This document shows positions 27,150-35,891 of a DNA stretch of 64,000 nucleotides, piece by piece. The DNA lies in assembly GCA_964557855.1 (NCBI GenBank), contig CAZLBP010000008.1:55039-119038 (forward strand), written 5' to 3'. Made by a program: the position numbers and the translations under genes. Origin of the DNA: JAJRZL01 sp964557855 (GTDB lineage Bacteria > Zixibacteria > MSB-5A5 > GN15 > FEB-12). Position 1 is the stretch's first letter. Each line of letters opens with the position of its first letter. Under the pieces are notes generated by a model that saw nothing but the letters and a program-made list of their open reading frames with translations, made no database searches and was not told the origin of the DNA.

Positions 27150-28777
27150 GTCGAGCTTTGGCACATTTATTCGCCCTGCTGGCTGCGGCGCTGCTGCTGC
27201 CGGCCGGATTGAAGGCGCAGATCGTGATCAACGAGGTTCTGGCTAATGAACCGGGCGCCGAACGCTCCCTCGAATGGATCGAGTTGTTCAACCGTTCCGA
27301 GGACGACGTTTCGCTGAACGGATTCGTCCTGCACGTAGATGGGGATATACTGGATCCACTGGGCGATGTATCCATCCCCGGTCGCGACTATGTCATCATC
27401 TGCCGCCGCTTGTTCTCCGAAGGAAATGCGACCGGGTTCGAAGCGCGGTGGGGAAACAACTCGCTGATCTGGGGCGACGTCGCCCAGGAAGCCCGGCTCT
27501 TGCGGCCGATCGAGATGCCGGCTCTGCAGCTGGACAACACGGGCAATATCCTCACGCTGCTAGACAACATGGGGAACGTTTTATCCACATTTACGTGGTC
27601 GGAATCGGGTCGCGACGGGTATTCCTGGGAGCGCGTTTCCCCGGGCTCCGCGATTATCGAACAATCGACCGACCCGGGCGGGTCTACTCCCGGGTACGTT
27701 AATTCTTCGACTCCGGTAGACAATGATCTCGCGCTGAGTCTGGACTCGGTCTGGGCCGACGAAGGCTGGGTCGGCCTGAAGGTCACAATCAGGAACGAAG
27801 GAAACGCGCCGCAGCTCGGGGCTCACCTGGGGGTGTGCCGGCTCTCGGACGTCGATACGGTGCTTGTCGAACGGATTGCCCTGCCCCAATTAAGACCGGG
27901 GGAATCGTTCACCTTCGAGCACAGCTATGTGCTCGAAGGTACATATGTGTCATTGCTTCTGGAACTCCCCGACGACGACCGGCCGACGAACAACACGATC
28001 ACGTTCGTGGCACCAGGCGCCGAGTTCCCACAGTTGATTTTGTCTGAATTTCTGGCCAACCCGGTCCGTGATTTTGGCGTCGAATGGGTGGAGATCCGAA
28101 ATATATCCGATGATCTGGTCGATCTGAACGGCTGGCAACTGGGGGACAGCCTGGCCTGGCGCGAAATCGTATTGACCACCCTCAATGTGGGCCCGGGAAG
28201 TTATGTTGTTCTGGCCCGGGACTCGGCCGCCTTTCTCGAATTCTATTCGGATTTCGCCGGAACGTTAGTCGAACCGGGCAGCTGGCCGACGCTGAACAAC
28301 AGCCATGATCTGGTGCGATTAATGTGCCCGTTCGACATTCTCGCCGACAGATTCTCATACGGAACCACTTTCCCCGACAACTACACGTGGAGCCGCAGCG
28401 CCGATCCGCAACATGACGGTGAATGGGGCAGATCCGAACGCCCGGGCGGCACGCCCGGTGAACCGAATGAAGTCTTTTTCGGCCCGAGCGGCTCTTCGGT
28501 GAAAATCGAAATCAAGCCCAGGATCATCTCTCCGGACGGTGACGGCATCGATGAGTTCGCGATAATCAAAGTCGAAGCTCCGGTCGCCAGCGAATACTCC
28601 CTGAAATTGTACGACCGGCAGGGCCGGGAAATCTACGTGTTCGATCCGGTGCGCGATGAAAACGTCTGGGACGGACGGGGCGGCGGCGGACAACGTGTAC
28701 CCGTTGGTCTGTATATTCTCTATTTCGAAGCCGACGGGGGAGAGTCGGCCAAGGAAACTATAGTGGTGGCCAGGTAA
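27146..28777 (+). CDS. Secreted lamin-tail-domain protein with FlgD-like C-terminus
   Basis: A clear signal peptide (LFALLAAALLLPAGLKAQ) precedes the first lamin-tail domain (about 26-150; IVINEVLANEP, EWIELFNRSEDDVSLNGF). A CARDB-like adhesion domain follows (about 195-290), then a second lamin-tail domain (about 295-440; EWVEIRNISDDLVDLNGW). The last 90 residues, with PRIISPDGDGIDEF and VPVGLYILYFEADGG, form the FlgD/CHU_C-like fold found at the end of secreted FCB proteins. The ATG overlaps the preceding stop as ATGA. A cell-surface structural or adhesive role is likely. Confidence 0.85.
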   Translation: MSRALAHLFALLAAALLLPAGLKAQIVINEVLANEPGAERSLEWIELFNRSEDDVSLNGFVLHVDGDILDPLGDVSIPGRDYVIICRRLFSEGNATGFEARWGNNSLIWGDVAQEARLLRPIEMPALQLDNTGNILTLLDNMGNVLSTFTWSESGRDGYSWERVSPGSAIIEQSTDPGGSTPGYVNSSTPVDNDLALSLDSVWADEGWVGLKVTIRNEGNAPQLGAHLGVCRLSDVDTVLVERIALPQLRPGESFTFEHSYVLEGTYVSLLLELPDDDRPTNNTITFVAPGAEFPQLILSEFLANPVRDFGVEWVEIRNISDDLVDLNGWQLGDSLAWREIVLTTLNVGPGSYVVLARDSAAFLEFYSDFAGTLVEPGSWPTLNNSHDLVRLMCPFDILADRFSYGTTFPDNYTWSRSADPQHDGEWGRSERPGGTPGEPNEVFFGPSGSSVKIEIKPRIISPDGDGIDEFAIIKVEAPVASEYSLKLYDRQGREIYVFDPVRDENVWDGRGGGGQRVPVGLYILYFEADGGESAKETIVVAR

Positions 28778-28779
28778 CC

Positions 28780-29655
28780 ATGGTCAGGCGGGTGCACTGC
28801 TTACTGCTACTGGGATGGTTGCTTGTTGTCGGCTGCGACGTGAACGGCTTCGACTTCGGCTCGACTCGCGCCATCGGGCTGGGACAGGCCGTAGTATTAT
28901 CGGAACCTACCGCGGCTTCCTACGTGTCGCTGCCTTCGGCCGGCTTTCATCTCGATCGGTGGCAGGTAGAATTAGGGATAAACCGCAAGTTCGAGATCAG
29001 TGATTTGGACGAAGCCACCCTCGCCGGAGCCTGCCGCTATGATCGGTTCGTCTTCTCCGGAGGCTTCTCGCAGTTGGGAGAACGTGACTTCTATTCGGAG
29101 CGACTGCTTAAGCTGGGTGCGGCGTATTTTGATAAAAGGAACATCAGTTTGGGGATGACTTTTTCCACCTTGTTCTACGGTTTCGGCTGGGGATACGACG
29201 GTTTTAGCCTGTCTACGTTCGGCATGTCGGTAAGTTATTTTCGAGACCGGATATACGGCTCGCTGGCGGCCGATAATCTGACCACGCCTAAGTATGGAAG
29301 CAGCCCGGAGGTCAAGCCGCAGTACCATTTGTACACTGAGCTGCTGGGCCAGGGCTCGTATTCGGTTATCGGCAGGGCTACTTTTGAGGACAGCCAACAG
29401 CCGCAGTTCACCTTGGGCCAGAAGATCAATCTTCTGGATGAGGCCCTGCTGCTTTGGGCGCTTTCGTCAAATCCGCTCACGTACGGCGGCGGTCTGGAGC
29501 TAAGCCACGAAGGGTACCGCCTCTCATATACGACCTCGTATCATCCGACGCTCGGATTCACGCACGGCCTGGCGCTTTCCTACGCACCACGGCAAACGAC
29601 CCCGGAGGGAGACCGGTCAGGCTCAAAGGCACGAACTCAATTAAGCGCTAATTAA
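28780..29655 (+). CDS. PorV/PorQ-like outer-membrane protein
   Basis: The N-terminus is a signal sequence ending LLVVGC, possibly a lipobox. The mature part begins STRAIGLGQAVVLSEPTAASYVSLPSAG, close to the opening of PorV/PorQ and FadL-like barrels in FCB bacteria (shown here only as the segment from STRAIG to PSAG). The rest is beta-strand-like with many aromatic residues. PorV-type barrels serve as docking proteins for type IX cargo. It starts 2 bp after the lamin-tail gene, so the two products may act together. The C-terminal 25 residues are polar and unlike a barrel. Confidence 0.68.
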   Translation: MVRRVHCLLLLGWLLVVGCDVNGFDFGSTRAIGLGQAVVLSEPTAASYVSLPSAGFHLDRWQVELGINRKFEISDLDEATLAGACRYDRFVFSGGFSQLGERDFYSERLLKLGAAYFDKRNISLGMTFSTLFYGFGWGYDGFSLSTFGMSVSYFRDRIYGSLAADNLTTPKYGSSPEVKPQYHLYTELLGQGSYSVIGRATFEDSQQPQFTLGQKINLLDEALLLWALSSNPLTYGGGLELSHEGYRLSYTTSYHPTLGFTHGLALSYAPRQTTPEGDRSGSKARTQLSAN

Positions 29656-29659
29656 ATCC

Positions 29660-30796
29660 ATGTTAACCCGCCGCGACATTGAAAACCGAGAACACAACGC
29701 CCTGGCGCCCTATGCCTCGTTTGCATCCCACGGCCGAGGACGCCGCTTCCCCCAGCCGGAGCACTCCCTCCGAACGTGTTTCCAGCGCGACCGGGATCGG
29801 ATAGTTCACTCGGCCGCCTTTCGACGCCTCGAATACAAGACCCAGGTCTTCATCCCCCATGAACGGGATCACTTCCGGACCCGCTTGACCCATACCATTG
29901 AGGTGGCGCAAATCGGCCGCACCCTCGCCCGGAGTCTGCAGTTAAACGAAGACCTTACGGAGGCTATTGCCCTGGTTCATGACTTGGGACACACACCCTT
30001 CGGACACAGCGGCGAGGATACGCTCAATGAACTGCTGTCGGCCCAGGGCGGATTCAATCACAATCTGCAGTCCTTGCGCGTAGTCGAAAAACTGGAGCAG
30101 CGGTATCCGGAACATCCGGGACTCAACCTGACGTACGAAGTCCGCGAAGGGATTGCCCGTCATGAAACCACCAAAGAGCTGGACATTGTCGAGTTTTCAG
30201 GGTACGCTCAGCCGACATTGGAAGCTTCCCTGGTAGATATCGCCGATGAGATCGCTTACAACTCCCACGATATCGACGACGGCCTGTCATCCGGCTACCT
30301 CAACTTTGAAGATCTTGCCGACCTGTCGTTGTTGCAGCAGATAGGTGACTTCACGGTCCTGCCGGCGCCGATCGCCCACCCGGATCAAAAGCGGTACGCT
30401 GTCGTAAGACAATTGATAGATAAGATGGCCAGTGATGTCATTGCCGAGACCCAGGCCAGAATTGACCGGGCACAAGTGAACAGTGTGGACGACATCCGCA
30501 TGTGCTCCACCAAGTTGTGTGGCTACAGCGCAGAAATGCAGACTCATGTGACCGAACTGAAGATGCTTTTGAACACTCATCTCTACCGTCACCCGCGGCT
30601 GCGGGACAAGTCGGTCAAAGCCAGGCAGACTATCAGAGTTATGTTTGAGTACTTTCTTCAGAGTCCCACAGCCATGCCTCGTAGATTCCAGGAGATGCTC
30701 AAGACCGAGGATCTCGAAACAGTCGTCGCCGACTACATCGCCGGCATGACGGATAGGTACGCCGAAAAGGTATTTGACAACCTGAACAGTCCCTGA
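29660..30796 (+). CDS. dgt: dGTPase-like HD-domain triphosphohydrolase
   Basis: The enzyme family hydrolyses dGTP (or other dNTPs) to the nucleoside and triphosphate. The 378-residue protein shows the family features: FQRDRDRIVHSAAFRRLEYK, TRLTHTIEVAQIGRTLAR with the first HD histidine, VHDLGHTPFGHSG (near 106), and DIADEIAYNSHDIDDG. It begins 4 bp after the PorV-like gene without a clear ribosome-binding site, so it is probably read from the same transcript. Confidence 0.93.
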   Translation: MLTRRDIENREHNALAPYASFASHGRGRRFPQPEHSLRTCFQRDRDRIVHSAAFRRLEYKTQVFIPHERDHFRTRLTHTIEVAQIGRTLARSLQLNEDLTEAIALVHDLGHTPFGHSGEDTLNELLSAQGGFNHNLQSLRVVEKLEQRYPEHPGLNLTYEVREGIARHETTKELDIVEFSGYAQPTLEASLVDIADEIAYNSHDIDDGLSSGYLNFEDLADLSLLQQIGDFTVLPAPIAHPDQKRYAVVRQLIDKMASDVIAETQARIDRAQVNSVDDIRMCSTKLCGYSAEMQTHVTELKMLLNTHLYRHPRLRDKSVKARQTIRVMFEYFLQSPTAMPRRFQEMLKTEDLETVVADYIAGMTDRYAEKVFDNLNSP

Positions 30797-30930
30797 ATCC
30801 GACCCGTTTACATGCGTATATGAATCCGGTTGCAGTCATTGAACTGCACTTAACTGCCTGACGCGCCTGTCAAGTTCTTGTGTTGTAATGAGTTCATCGC
30901 AGGCTGGTCTCAGGCACGCGACTTGCACGG

Positions 30931-31323
30931 ATGACCGTAATGGAATGTTACTTCGGTTCACGTAACCTGCCGGACAACGACCTGAATGGTGACAAGTCAG
31001 TTGTAGTCTTGTTCACTATCCCGGAGGCAGGTATTGAGTTCAAGGCCCCTTTCGCGGCCGTGGACAAAGTACACGGCGATCTGGCCGCCCTGCTGGCGCT
31101 CCTGGAGTTCATCGACAGCAATCAGAAGTACTTCCCCAACAAGACGTTTCAGATATATGGCGATAACAGTCAGGTGATCAAGAGCATCAACAAACAACAC
31201 AGCCTTCATCCCAGGTTTGCCCGATTACTCATCAGGGCCATGAAGTACCGGGAGAAGTACCGTTATTCGCTTCGCTGGACTCCGGCCGAGGGAAACGCCT
31301 GTTTCGAATCGCTTTTTGATTGA
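30931..31323 (+). CDS. RNase H-fold-like protein with degenerate active site
   Basis: This 130-residue protein has strand and helix spacing like ribonuclease HI: a helix GDLAALLALLEFIDSN where the catalytic Glu helix should be, then YGDNSQVIKSINKQ corresponding to the TDSQYV segment, and a final RWTPAEGNACFESLFD matching the family's WxxxHxGxxxNExaD ending. The first catalytic Asp is not evident, the Glu position is not clearly kept, and the His is absent. It may bind nucleic acid without cutting. The assignment is by pattern only. Confidence 0.5.
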   Translation: MTVMECYFGSRNLPDNDLNGDKSVVVLFTIPEAGIEFKAPFAAVDKVHGDLAALLALLEFIDSNQKYFPNKTFQIYGDNSQVIKSINKQHSLHPRFARLLIRAMKYREKYRYSLRWTPAEGNACFESLFD

Positions 31324-31349
31324 CGCTTCCGTCGCTCCCTCTTTATAAT
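31320..31349 (+). promoter_or_regulatory. Strong promoter giving a leaderless holA mRNA
   Basis: TTGACG (31320-31325) and perfect TATAAT (31344-31349) with an 18-bp spacer. ATG 31356 follows 6 bp after the -10, with no room for a ribosome-binding site. The -35 overlaps the stop codon of the preceding gene. Confidence 0.8.
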
Positions 31350-31355
31350 CTCCAC

Positions 31356-32348
31356 ATGCTTACCCCACAAGAATTGGCCCGAGAAATAGGCGCCGGCAAG
31401 TTCCGCCCGGCCTATTACCTGTTTGGCGCCGACAATCACCGGATCGTTGAGGCCGAGAAGTACATTGCCGCCCAATTCCTGCCGGACCGTCAGTTATCCA
31501 CCAATTACCGAAGAATAAACGCCCGTGGCACTCCCATCAATGACCTGCTGACCGAGCTGTCAACAATTCCGATGTTGGGCGAGAGGCAGGTATTCGGCAT
31601 TTCCGAATTTCAGAACTGTAAACCGACACAGGTGGCTAATGTTCTCAAGATGCTGACACCGGCCGATCCCAACCGAATCGTCGTCTTCAGTTCACCGTCG
31701 GTGCGCACTCCCAAAAAGACCTCGGCTTTTTTTAAGGCGGTTTCCAACGCGGTGACCCCGGTTGAATGCAGGAAATTGACCGAACGGGAGGCTGCCGCGA
31801 TAATCCGACACCGGTTGGAAAAGGCGGAACTGGAAATCTCCACGGATGCCGCCAAACGACTGGTCGAGCTCGTGGCCGGGAGCATGGGAGCCTTGGCAAC
31901 GGAAGTGGCCAAGCTGACTTGCTATAAGCAAAAAGATGAGACCATCGATATCGCCGATATCGAGAAAATTACGGCTGGACACGATGTGTACAGCATATTT
32001 CAACTTTCCGATGAGATTATAGCCGGAAACGAGAACCGGGTGCTCAGGACGATAAAGAAGCTGGTCGAAGAAGGCAACTCGCCCGGGGCTATGATATCGC
32101 TTCTGCAGCGCCACTTCCTTTCGCTCTACCTCGTCAAAAACAACAAGGCACCGATAGGGAATCTGCGCTGGATGACTCAACGCTTCCGTACTCAGGCGGA
32201 GCGGTACGGCAGTAAACAACTGGAAGAGATCATCAAGAACCTCGCTCAGGCAGCCTCAGATGTCAGGGGCGGGACTATCAAGCCGACTATGGTCCTGGAG
32301 ATGCTGGTGCTGGGTATGCTCGGTCAGAGGCAGCCAATTGGAAAATAA
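31356..32348 (+). CDS. holA: DNA polymerase III subunit delta
   Basis: HolA is the clamp-loader subunit that opens the beta clamp. The 330-residue protein matches the family through FRPAYYLFGADNHRIVEAE near the N-terminus, RIVVFSSPSVRTPKK in the middle and the GSMGALATEVAKLTCY helix. The start at ATG 31356 follows from the promoter. The end overlaps the next gene by about 11 bp, so the sigma-factor operon is transcribed with holA. Confidence 0.9.
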   Translation: MLTPQELAREIGAGKFRPAYYLFGADNHRIVEAEKYIAAQFLPDRQLSTNYRRINARGTPINDLLTELSTIPMLGERQVFGISEFQNCKPTQVANVLKMLTPADPNRIVVFSSPSVRTPKKTSAFFKAVSNAVTPVECRKLTEREAAAIIRHRLEKAELEISTDAAKRLVELVAGSMGALATEVAKLTCYKQKDETIDIADIEKITAGHDVYSIFQLSDEIIAGNENRVLRTIKKLVEEGNSPGAMISLLQRHFLSLYLVKNNKAPIGNLRWMTQRFRTQAERYGSKQLEEIIKNLAQAASDVRGGTIKPTMVLEMLVLGMLGQRQPIGK

Positions 32349-32943
32349 GAAACTTCGGGAAGAAAACAGCCCGCTGCCGGTACAACGAGGAGACGAGCAA
32401 GAATCTGAGCAGCGCCTCATAGAGGCGGCGCAAAACGGCGACAAAAGAGCTTTCGGGCGGCTCATTCGGCGCCATCAGAAGAAGTTGTTCAGATTTATCT
32501 ACGGATTGGTCGGGTCCTTCGATACGGCGGAAGATATTGTACAGGAAGCATTTGTGAAAGCATTCGAAGCGATAAAGACATTCAAAACCGGATTCGATTT
32601 CTACCCCTGGCTCTCCACCATTGCACGAAACTCCGCCTATAATCTCATTCATCGCGAAGAACGCAAGGAGTCGCTGAATTCGCTGCAGGAAAAGGGCTAC
32701 GATCCGCAGTCGGTGGACTTGGGACCGTTGGAACAGATGCTTGATAAAGAGGGACAACGGAGATTCTACAAGGCACTTAAGGCTCTTCCGGTTGAATACC
32801 GGACCGTCTTTGTCCTGCGTCATTTCGAAGAGATGGGATATGCGGATATCGCCAGTTACTTAAAAATCCCTCCCGGAACTGTTGATTCACGGCTCTATCG
32901 GGCCAGAAAAATCCTGCTGGAAGAACTCAAGGATCTTCTGTGA
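32338..32943 (+). CDS. ECF-type RNA polymerase sigma factor
   Basis: The protein (about 201 residues) contains region 2 (FGRLIRRHQKKLFRFIYG, DTAEDIVQEAFVKAFEA) and region 4 (LPVEYRTVFVLRHFEEMGYA, then a GTVDSRLYRARK recognition helix). The extended frame upstream reads through holA in another phase and is not credible. TTG 32338 has AGAGGCAG in front and gives the usual ECF length. The next gene is a zinc-finger anti-sigma factor, the usual partner. Confidence 0.92.
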   Translation: MENKKLREENSPLPVQRGDEQESEQRLIEAAQNGDKRAFGRLIRRHQKKLFRFIYGLVGSFDTAEDIVQEAFVKAFEAIKTFKTGFDFYPWLSTIARNSAYNLIHREERKESLNSLQEKGYDPQSVDLGPLEQMLDKEGQRRFYKALKALPVEYRTVFVLRHFEEMGYADIASYLKIPPGTVDSRLYRARKILLEELKDLL

Positions 32944-32975
32944 ATTCAGCTGTTCGATAGGAAGATAGGTATTTG

Positions 32976-34091
32976 ATGGATCACGGTTACTTCAAAGATA
33001 GATTGTCGGCCTTTATCGACAGGGAACTGCCCGATTACGAACGACAGGCGGTTCATGAGCACCTCGAGGAATGCGACGAGTGTCGAAAAATCATAGCACA
33101 CCTGCAGCAGGTTGATTCGCTGGTTGAAAAGCACTCCGGTTTGGACGCAACGGATTACTGGGAGAAGGCGGCCCGGCAAATCGAAAACCGGATCGGGGTC
33201 GAAGATGAGGCCGAAACCGTCACCGAGATGCCGCGTTCCGGATGGAGTGGGCTGAGATGGAAAATAACAGCGGCGGCAGCTTCGGTCGCCATCCTGATAT
33301 TCATCGGCCTTCATCAAATGGATATACTTGACGAAGCTAATCAGGACTCGACTAAGGTCCAGAGGGCCACACCCCCTCCGTCTTTGCAGGCCGATTCAGC
33401 GCTGCATAGAAACAAGCCGGAGCCGCAGCTGGAAGTTCGTGACACTGAACCTGAATCTGCCGGTCGACAGCAAAAGGCTGAAGATCAGGATGTTGAGCGG
33501 CGTGGCTCCGCCCAAGAGGAGCCGGCAATGCAGAAAGCACCGGCTATGTTAAAAGAATCAATGGAGTCCGCCGGTGATGCCCAGCCCGGAACCGTCGCTT
33601 ACAAAAAACCCGGGTTATTAACACGGGATGACTCGCAGCGCGTGAGTCTACAGGCGGATGCTATGAAGGGAGCCATTGAATCCCATCAATCCGTTTCGGT
33701 GGAGAGGTTCCGAGATACGTTTTATGCTTCGCCTGAAGCTCTGCCGTCAACAGATATGGCCGAAGCTGATTCCGTGTCACATCCTCAATTGACGCTGGAA
33801 GACTGGCTTGAACAGAAGGATTCTCTGGAGGCAGTCTGGGCCGTGGAGCTTCAGGACCGCGAAAAATTGAACGTCGGTAAGTCAGTGAGAAGCAAGTCGT
33901 TATCCTCTGTCGTTACGGTTGAACGTCAACTGCTGGAAAACTACTACAACATCGCCAGACTTACTAAAGATACCGATCAAGAGCTATATGATACCATGGT
34001 GGAGTCCCTTCAGGAGTACTTAGATCGCCCTGATGCCGTTCATATGTCTGTTGCTCAGGATTATCTCAATCGTTTGCAAAATGAACAATAA
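32976..34091 (+). CDS. Membrane anti-sigma factor with zf-HC2 domain
   Basis: Residues 1-60 form an anti-sigma zinc finger with HLEECDEC (H-x3-C-x2-C). One transmembrane helix follows (about 94-112; ITAAAASVAILIFIGLH). The large C-terminal part (about 115-371) is polar, Gln/Glu/Pro-rich and unrecognised, and should be periplasmic. The layout fits a sensor that holds the ECF sigma factor at the membrane until envelope stress releases it. Start: ATG 32976 instead of the TTG one codon earlier. Confidence 0.88.
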   Translation: MDHGYFKDRLSAFIDRELPDYERQAVHEHLEECDECRKIIAHLQQVDSLVEKHSGLDATDYWEKAARQIENRIGVEDEAETVTEMPRSGWSGLRWKITAAAASVAILIFIGLHQMDILDEANQDSTKVQRATPPPSLQADSALHRNKPEPQLEVRDTEPESAGRQQKAEDQDVERRGSAQEEPAMQKAPAMLKESMESAGDAQPGTVAYKKPGLLTRDDSQRVSLQADAMKGAIESHQSVSVERFRDTFYASPEALPSTDMAEADSVSHPQLTLEDWLEQKDSLEAVWAVELQDREKLNVGKSVRSKSLSSVVTVERQLLENYYNIARLTKDTDQELYDTMVESLQEYLDRPDAVHMSVAQDYLNRLQNEQ

Positions 34092-34214
34092 TATCTCGAA
34101 CCGACAGACAACCCGGGTCGCATCGGCTCTTGGTCGCTGCGGAGTAGTCCACCGTGGGCGGATGACCCGGCGCATTTTCAATATTGGCTGCCGACATGAT
34201 GTTTTTGTTTGCCC

Positions 34215-34238
34215 GAACTTTTCCTGAATTACTTCGTA
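34215..34238 (+). promoter_or_regulatory. Possible ECF-type promoter before the pspC gene
   Basis: GAACTT (34215-34220) and CGTA (34235-34238) resemble the -35 and -10 cores of many ECF promoters, but the 14-bp spacer is short. No good sigma-70 pair is seen in this 190-bp gap. Position downstream of the sigma/anti-sigma pair makes autoregulation conceivable. Confidence 0.25.
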
Positions 34239-34280
34239 AGTAGTATCCGGACATGTTAACAGATACCCGGAGGTTCAGGT

Positions 34281-34748
34281 ATGCAACATAGACTTTACAG
34301 ATCGACCGACGAAAAAATAATAGCCGGCGTCTGCGGGGGATTGGGCCGCTATTTCGAAATAGACCCGTCCCTGGTGCGGGTGATTATGGTCTTGCTGGCT
34401 TTTGTCAACGGGATCGGAATCCTTGCCTATTTGATAGCTTGGATTGTCTTTCCCAAACAAACACAAGAGACCGACGTATCGACCACGCAATCCGCAGAAT
34501 CCGAGCGGCGATATTCATCGTGGAACAAATATCTGCCCGGTATTATCCTGATAGCCATAGGTCTCGTCTTCCTCGTCAGAGAGAACTGGTACTGGTTCGA
34601 TTTCGAGGAGTTCTGGCCGATTCTTTTCATCGCGCTCGGTTTGTTTCTTCTTCTCAACAGAAAGAAATCCGCCGAACAAGAAGACTCGGTTCACTCGCAA
34701 AATGGCGTCAATGCCGAGAACGCCCATAACGGAGGTTCCGTATCATGA
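34281..34748 (+). CDS. PspC-domain membrane protein
   Basis: The first 60 residues are a PspC domain: RLYRSTDEKIIAGVCGGLGR, then IDPSLVRVIMVLLAF and LIAWIVFP. Two further hydrophobic segments (about 86-101 and 110-124) form a LiaI/LiaF-like membrane region. PspC proteins sense inner-membrane damage. It has a GGAGG ribosome-binding site and overlaps the next gene by ATGA. The neighbouring ECF pair suggests a common envelope-stress regulon. Confidence 0.9.
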   Translation: MQHRLYRSTDEKIIAGVCGGLGRYFEIDPSLVRVIMVLLAFVNGIGILAYLIAWIVFPKQTQETDVSTTQSAESERRYSSWNKYLPGIILIAIGLVFLVRENWYWFDFEEFWPILFIALGLFLLLNRKKSAEQEDSVHSQNGVNAENAHNGGSVS

Positions 34749-35647
34749 CTCCCGCACGGTTTCGATGGGGACTGATATTGATTCTCATTGGGCTCCTCCT
34801 CCTGTTCCGCAACATGGAAGTCCTCAATGACAACTTTTGGGGTGACCTGCTGATTTGGTTTCCGGTCGTCCTGATCGCCGTTGGTTTGGAGAAGATATTC
34901 GCCAACACCAGAGTCAAGATCATTTCTTATCTGACCTCGGTAGCTCTCTTCGGGGCCGGGTTGCTGATTGCCTTCGCCGGCAGCTATGGCGGCAGTGACT
35001 CGAGCTTCTTTTCCGAGGCCACGTTTGAATTGCCGGACAGGCGGGATATTCAGTACCTCCGTACATCTCTCGATGTCGATGCGACTGACCTGACGATTCG
35101 GGATTCGGGTGACAAGCTCATATACGGCCGTTTCGACAGATTCACCAGAAAGCCCGAAATAGAACAAGAATTCATCGATGATACCGCTATAGTCCAGCTC
35201 AGCAGCCGGGCTTCCGGAAGCTACCTCGGGGGTGCTATCAAGATCGAGACCGGCGAATCACAGGACTGGTTCCTGCAGTTCTCCGAACGGGTGCCTCTGG
35301 AGCTGGAATGCTCCGGGCGTTCGGCCGACCTGCACCTGAATCTCTCCACCACACCGCTGAAACGCCTGAATCTGAAGACCGAGGATGCCAGGATATATCT
35401 GAAACTCGGTGACCTCGTGCCGCTGGTAAAGGTCAGCATTCTGGGTGAAGACTCGAACCTCAGACTGCGCGTGCCCAAGACGGTCGGAGTGCTGATCTCC
35501 GGGCGGGACTATGAGACCTACCTGGGCCGGCTGGGATTCAAAGAGATGGACGGCCTGTTTATCAGCGAGGGCTTTGACACGCTCGAAAACCGAATCGAAG
35601 TCGAGCTTGATGATCGCCTCAAATCCTTTTCCGTCGACTTCTTCTAA
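34745..35647 (+). CDS. LiaF/toastrack-like membrane protein
   Basis: About four hydrophobic segments occupy residues 8-85 (RWGLILILIGLLLLFRNM, LLIWFPVVLIAVGLEKIF). The remaining 210 residues are strand-rich with repeating LNLSTTPLKRLNLKTED-like units, as in the DUF4097/toastrack beta-solenoid of LiaF and related stress proteins. The combination with PspC is common in envelope-stress operons. The exact ligand is unknown. Confidence 0.75.
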   Translation: MTPARFRWGLILILIGLLLLFRNMEVLNDNFWGDLLIWFPVVLIAVGLEKIFANTRVKIISYLTSVALFGAGLLIAFAGSYGGSDSSFFSEATFELPDRRDIQYLRTSLDVDATDLTIRDSGDKLIYGRFDRFTRKPEIEQEFIDDTAIVQLSSRASGSYLGGAIKIETGESQDWFLQFSERVPLELECSGRSADLHLNLSTTPLKRLNLKTEDARIYLKLGDLVPLVKVSILGEDSNLRLRVPKTVGVLISGRDYETYLGRLGFKEMDGLFISEGFDTLENRIEVELDDRLKSFSVDFF

Positions 35648-35660
35648 ACCCGGTATGTGT

Positions 35661-35708
35661 AGCGGCAGGTCCTGACCCGCTTTAAGCGGAGGGTGAAATA
35701 CCGCCGCT
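35661..35708. repeat. Diverged palindromic repeat (GCGACAGG family)
   Basis: It begins AGCGGCAGGTCCTGACCCGC and ends with a GCCGCT inverted end. The core CCCGC-TTTAA-GCGG forms a second stem. It aligns with the 21001 and 42015 copies through the CAGGTC-TGA-CCGC order. Confidence 0.5.
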
Positions 35709-35742
35709 ATCAGTGCCAGGGATGAATGCCCCGACATTCCAC

Positions 35743-35774
35743 CCTCATTCTCAAATTGTATTTGGAAACGCCCT
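35743..35774. repeat. Copy of the CGTTCCCAA...TTGGGAACG repeat
   Basis: About 25 of 32 bases match the clearer copy at 60672-60703, including the downstream ACGCCC. The inverted arms are degraded here. Confidence 0.5.
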
Positions 35775-35813
35775 GCTGTTGCACTGTTTCGCTACGGATC
35801 CGCCAGGCGTTGT

Positions 35814-35841
35814 GGTGGGTCGATCTTCAGATCGACCCACC
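35814..35841. repeat. Perfect 12-bp hairpin upstream of cmk
   Basis: GGTGGGTCGATC pairs with GATCGACCCACC around TTCA. It ends 14 bp before the cmk -35 element. No T-run follows on the + strand, so it may be a repeat or a factor-binding palindrome as well as a terminator. Confidence 0.7.
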
Positions 35842-35855
35842 CGCCTACATTCCGT

Positions 35856-35884
35856 TTGCCTTTCCCGCCACGACTCCTTAGAAT
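35856..35884 (+). promoter_or_regulatory. Promoter giving a leaderless cmk mRNA
   Basis: TTGCCT (35856-35861), 17 bp, TAGAAT (35879-35884), then 7 bp to ATG 35892. No ribosome-binding site fits between them. Confidence 0.65.
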
Positions 35885-35891
35885 ACCCGAC

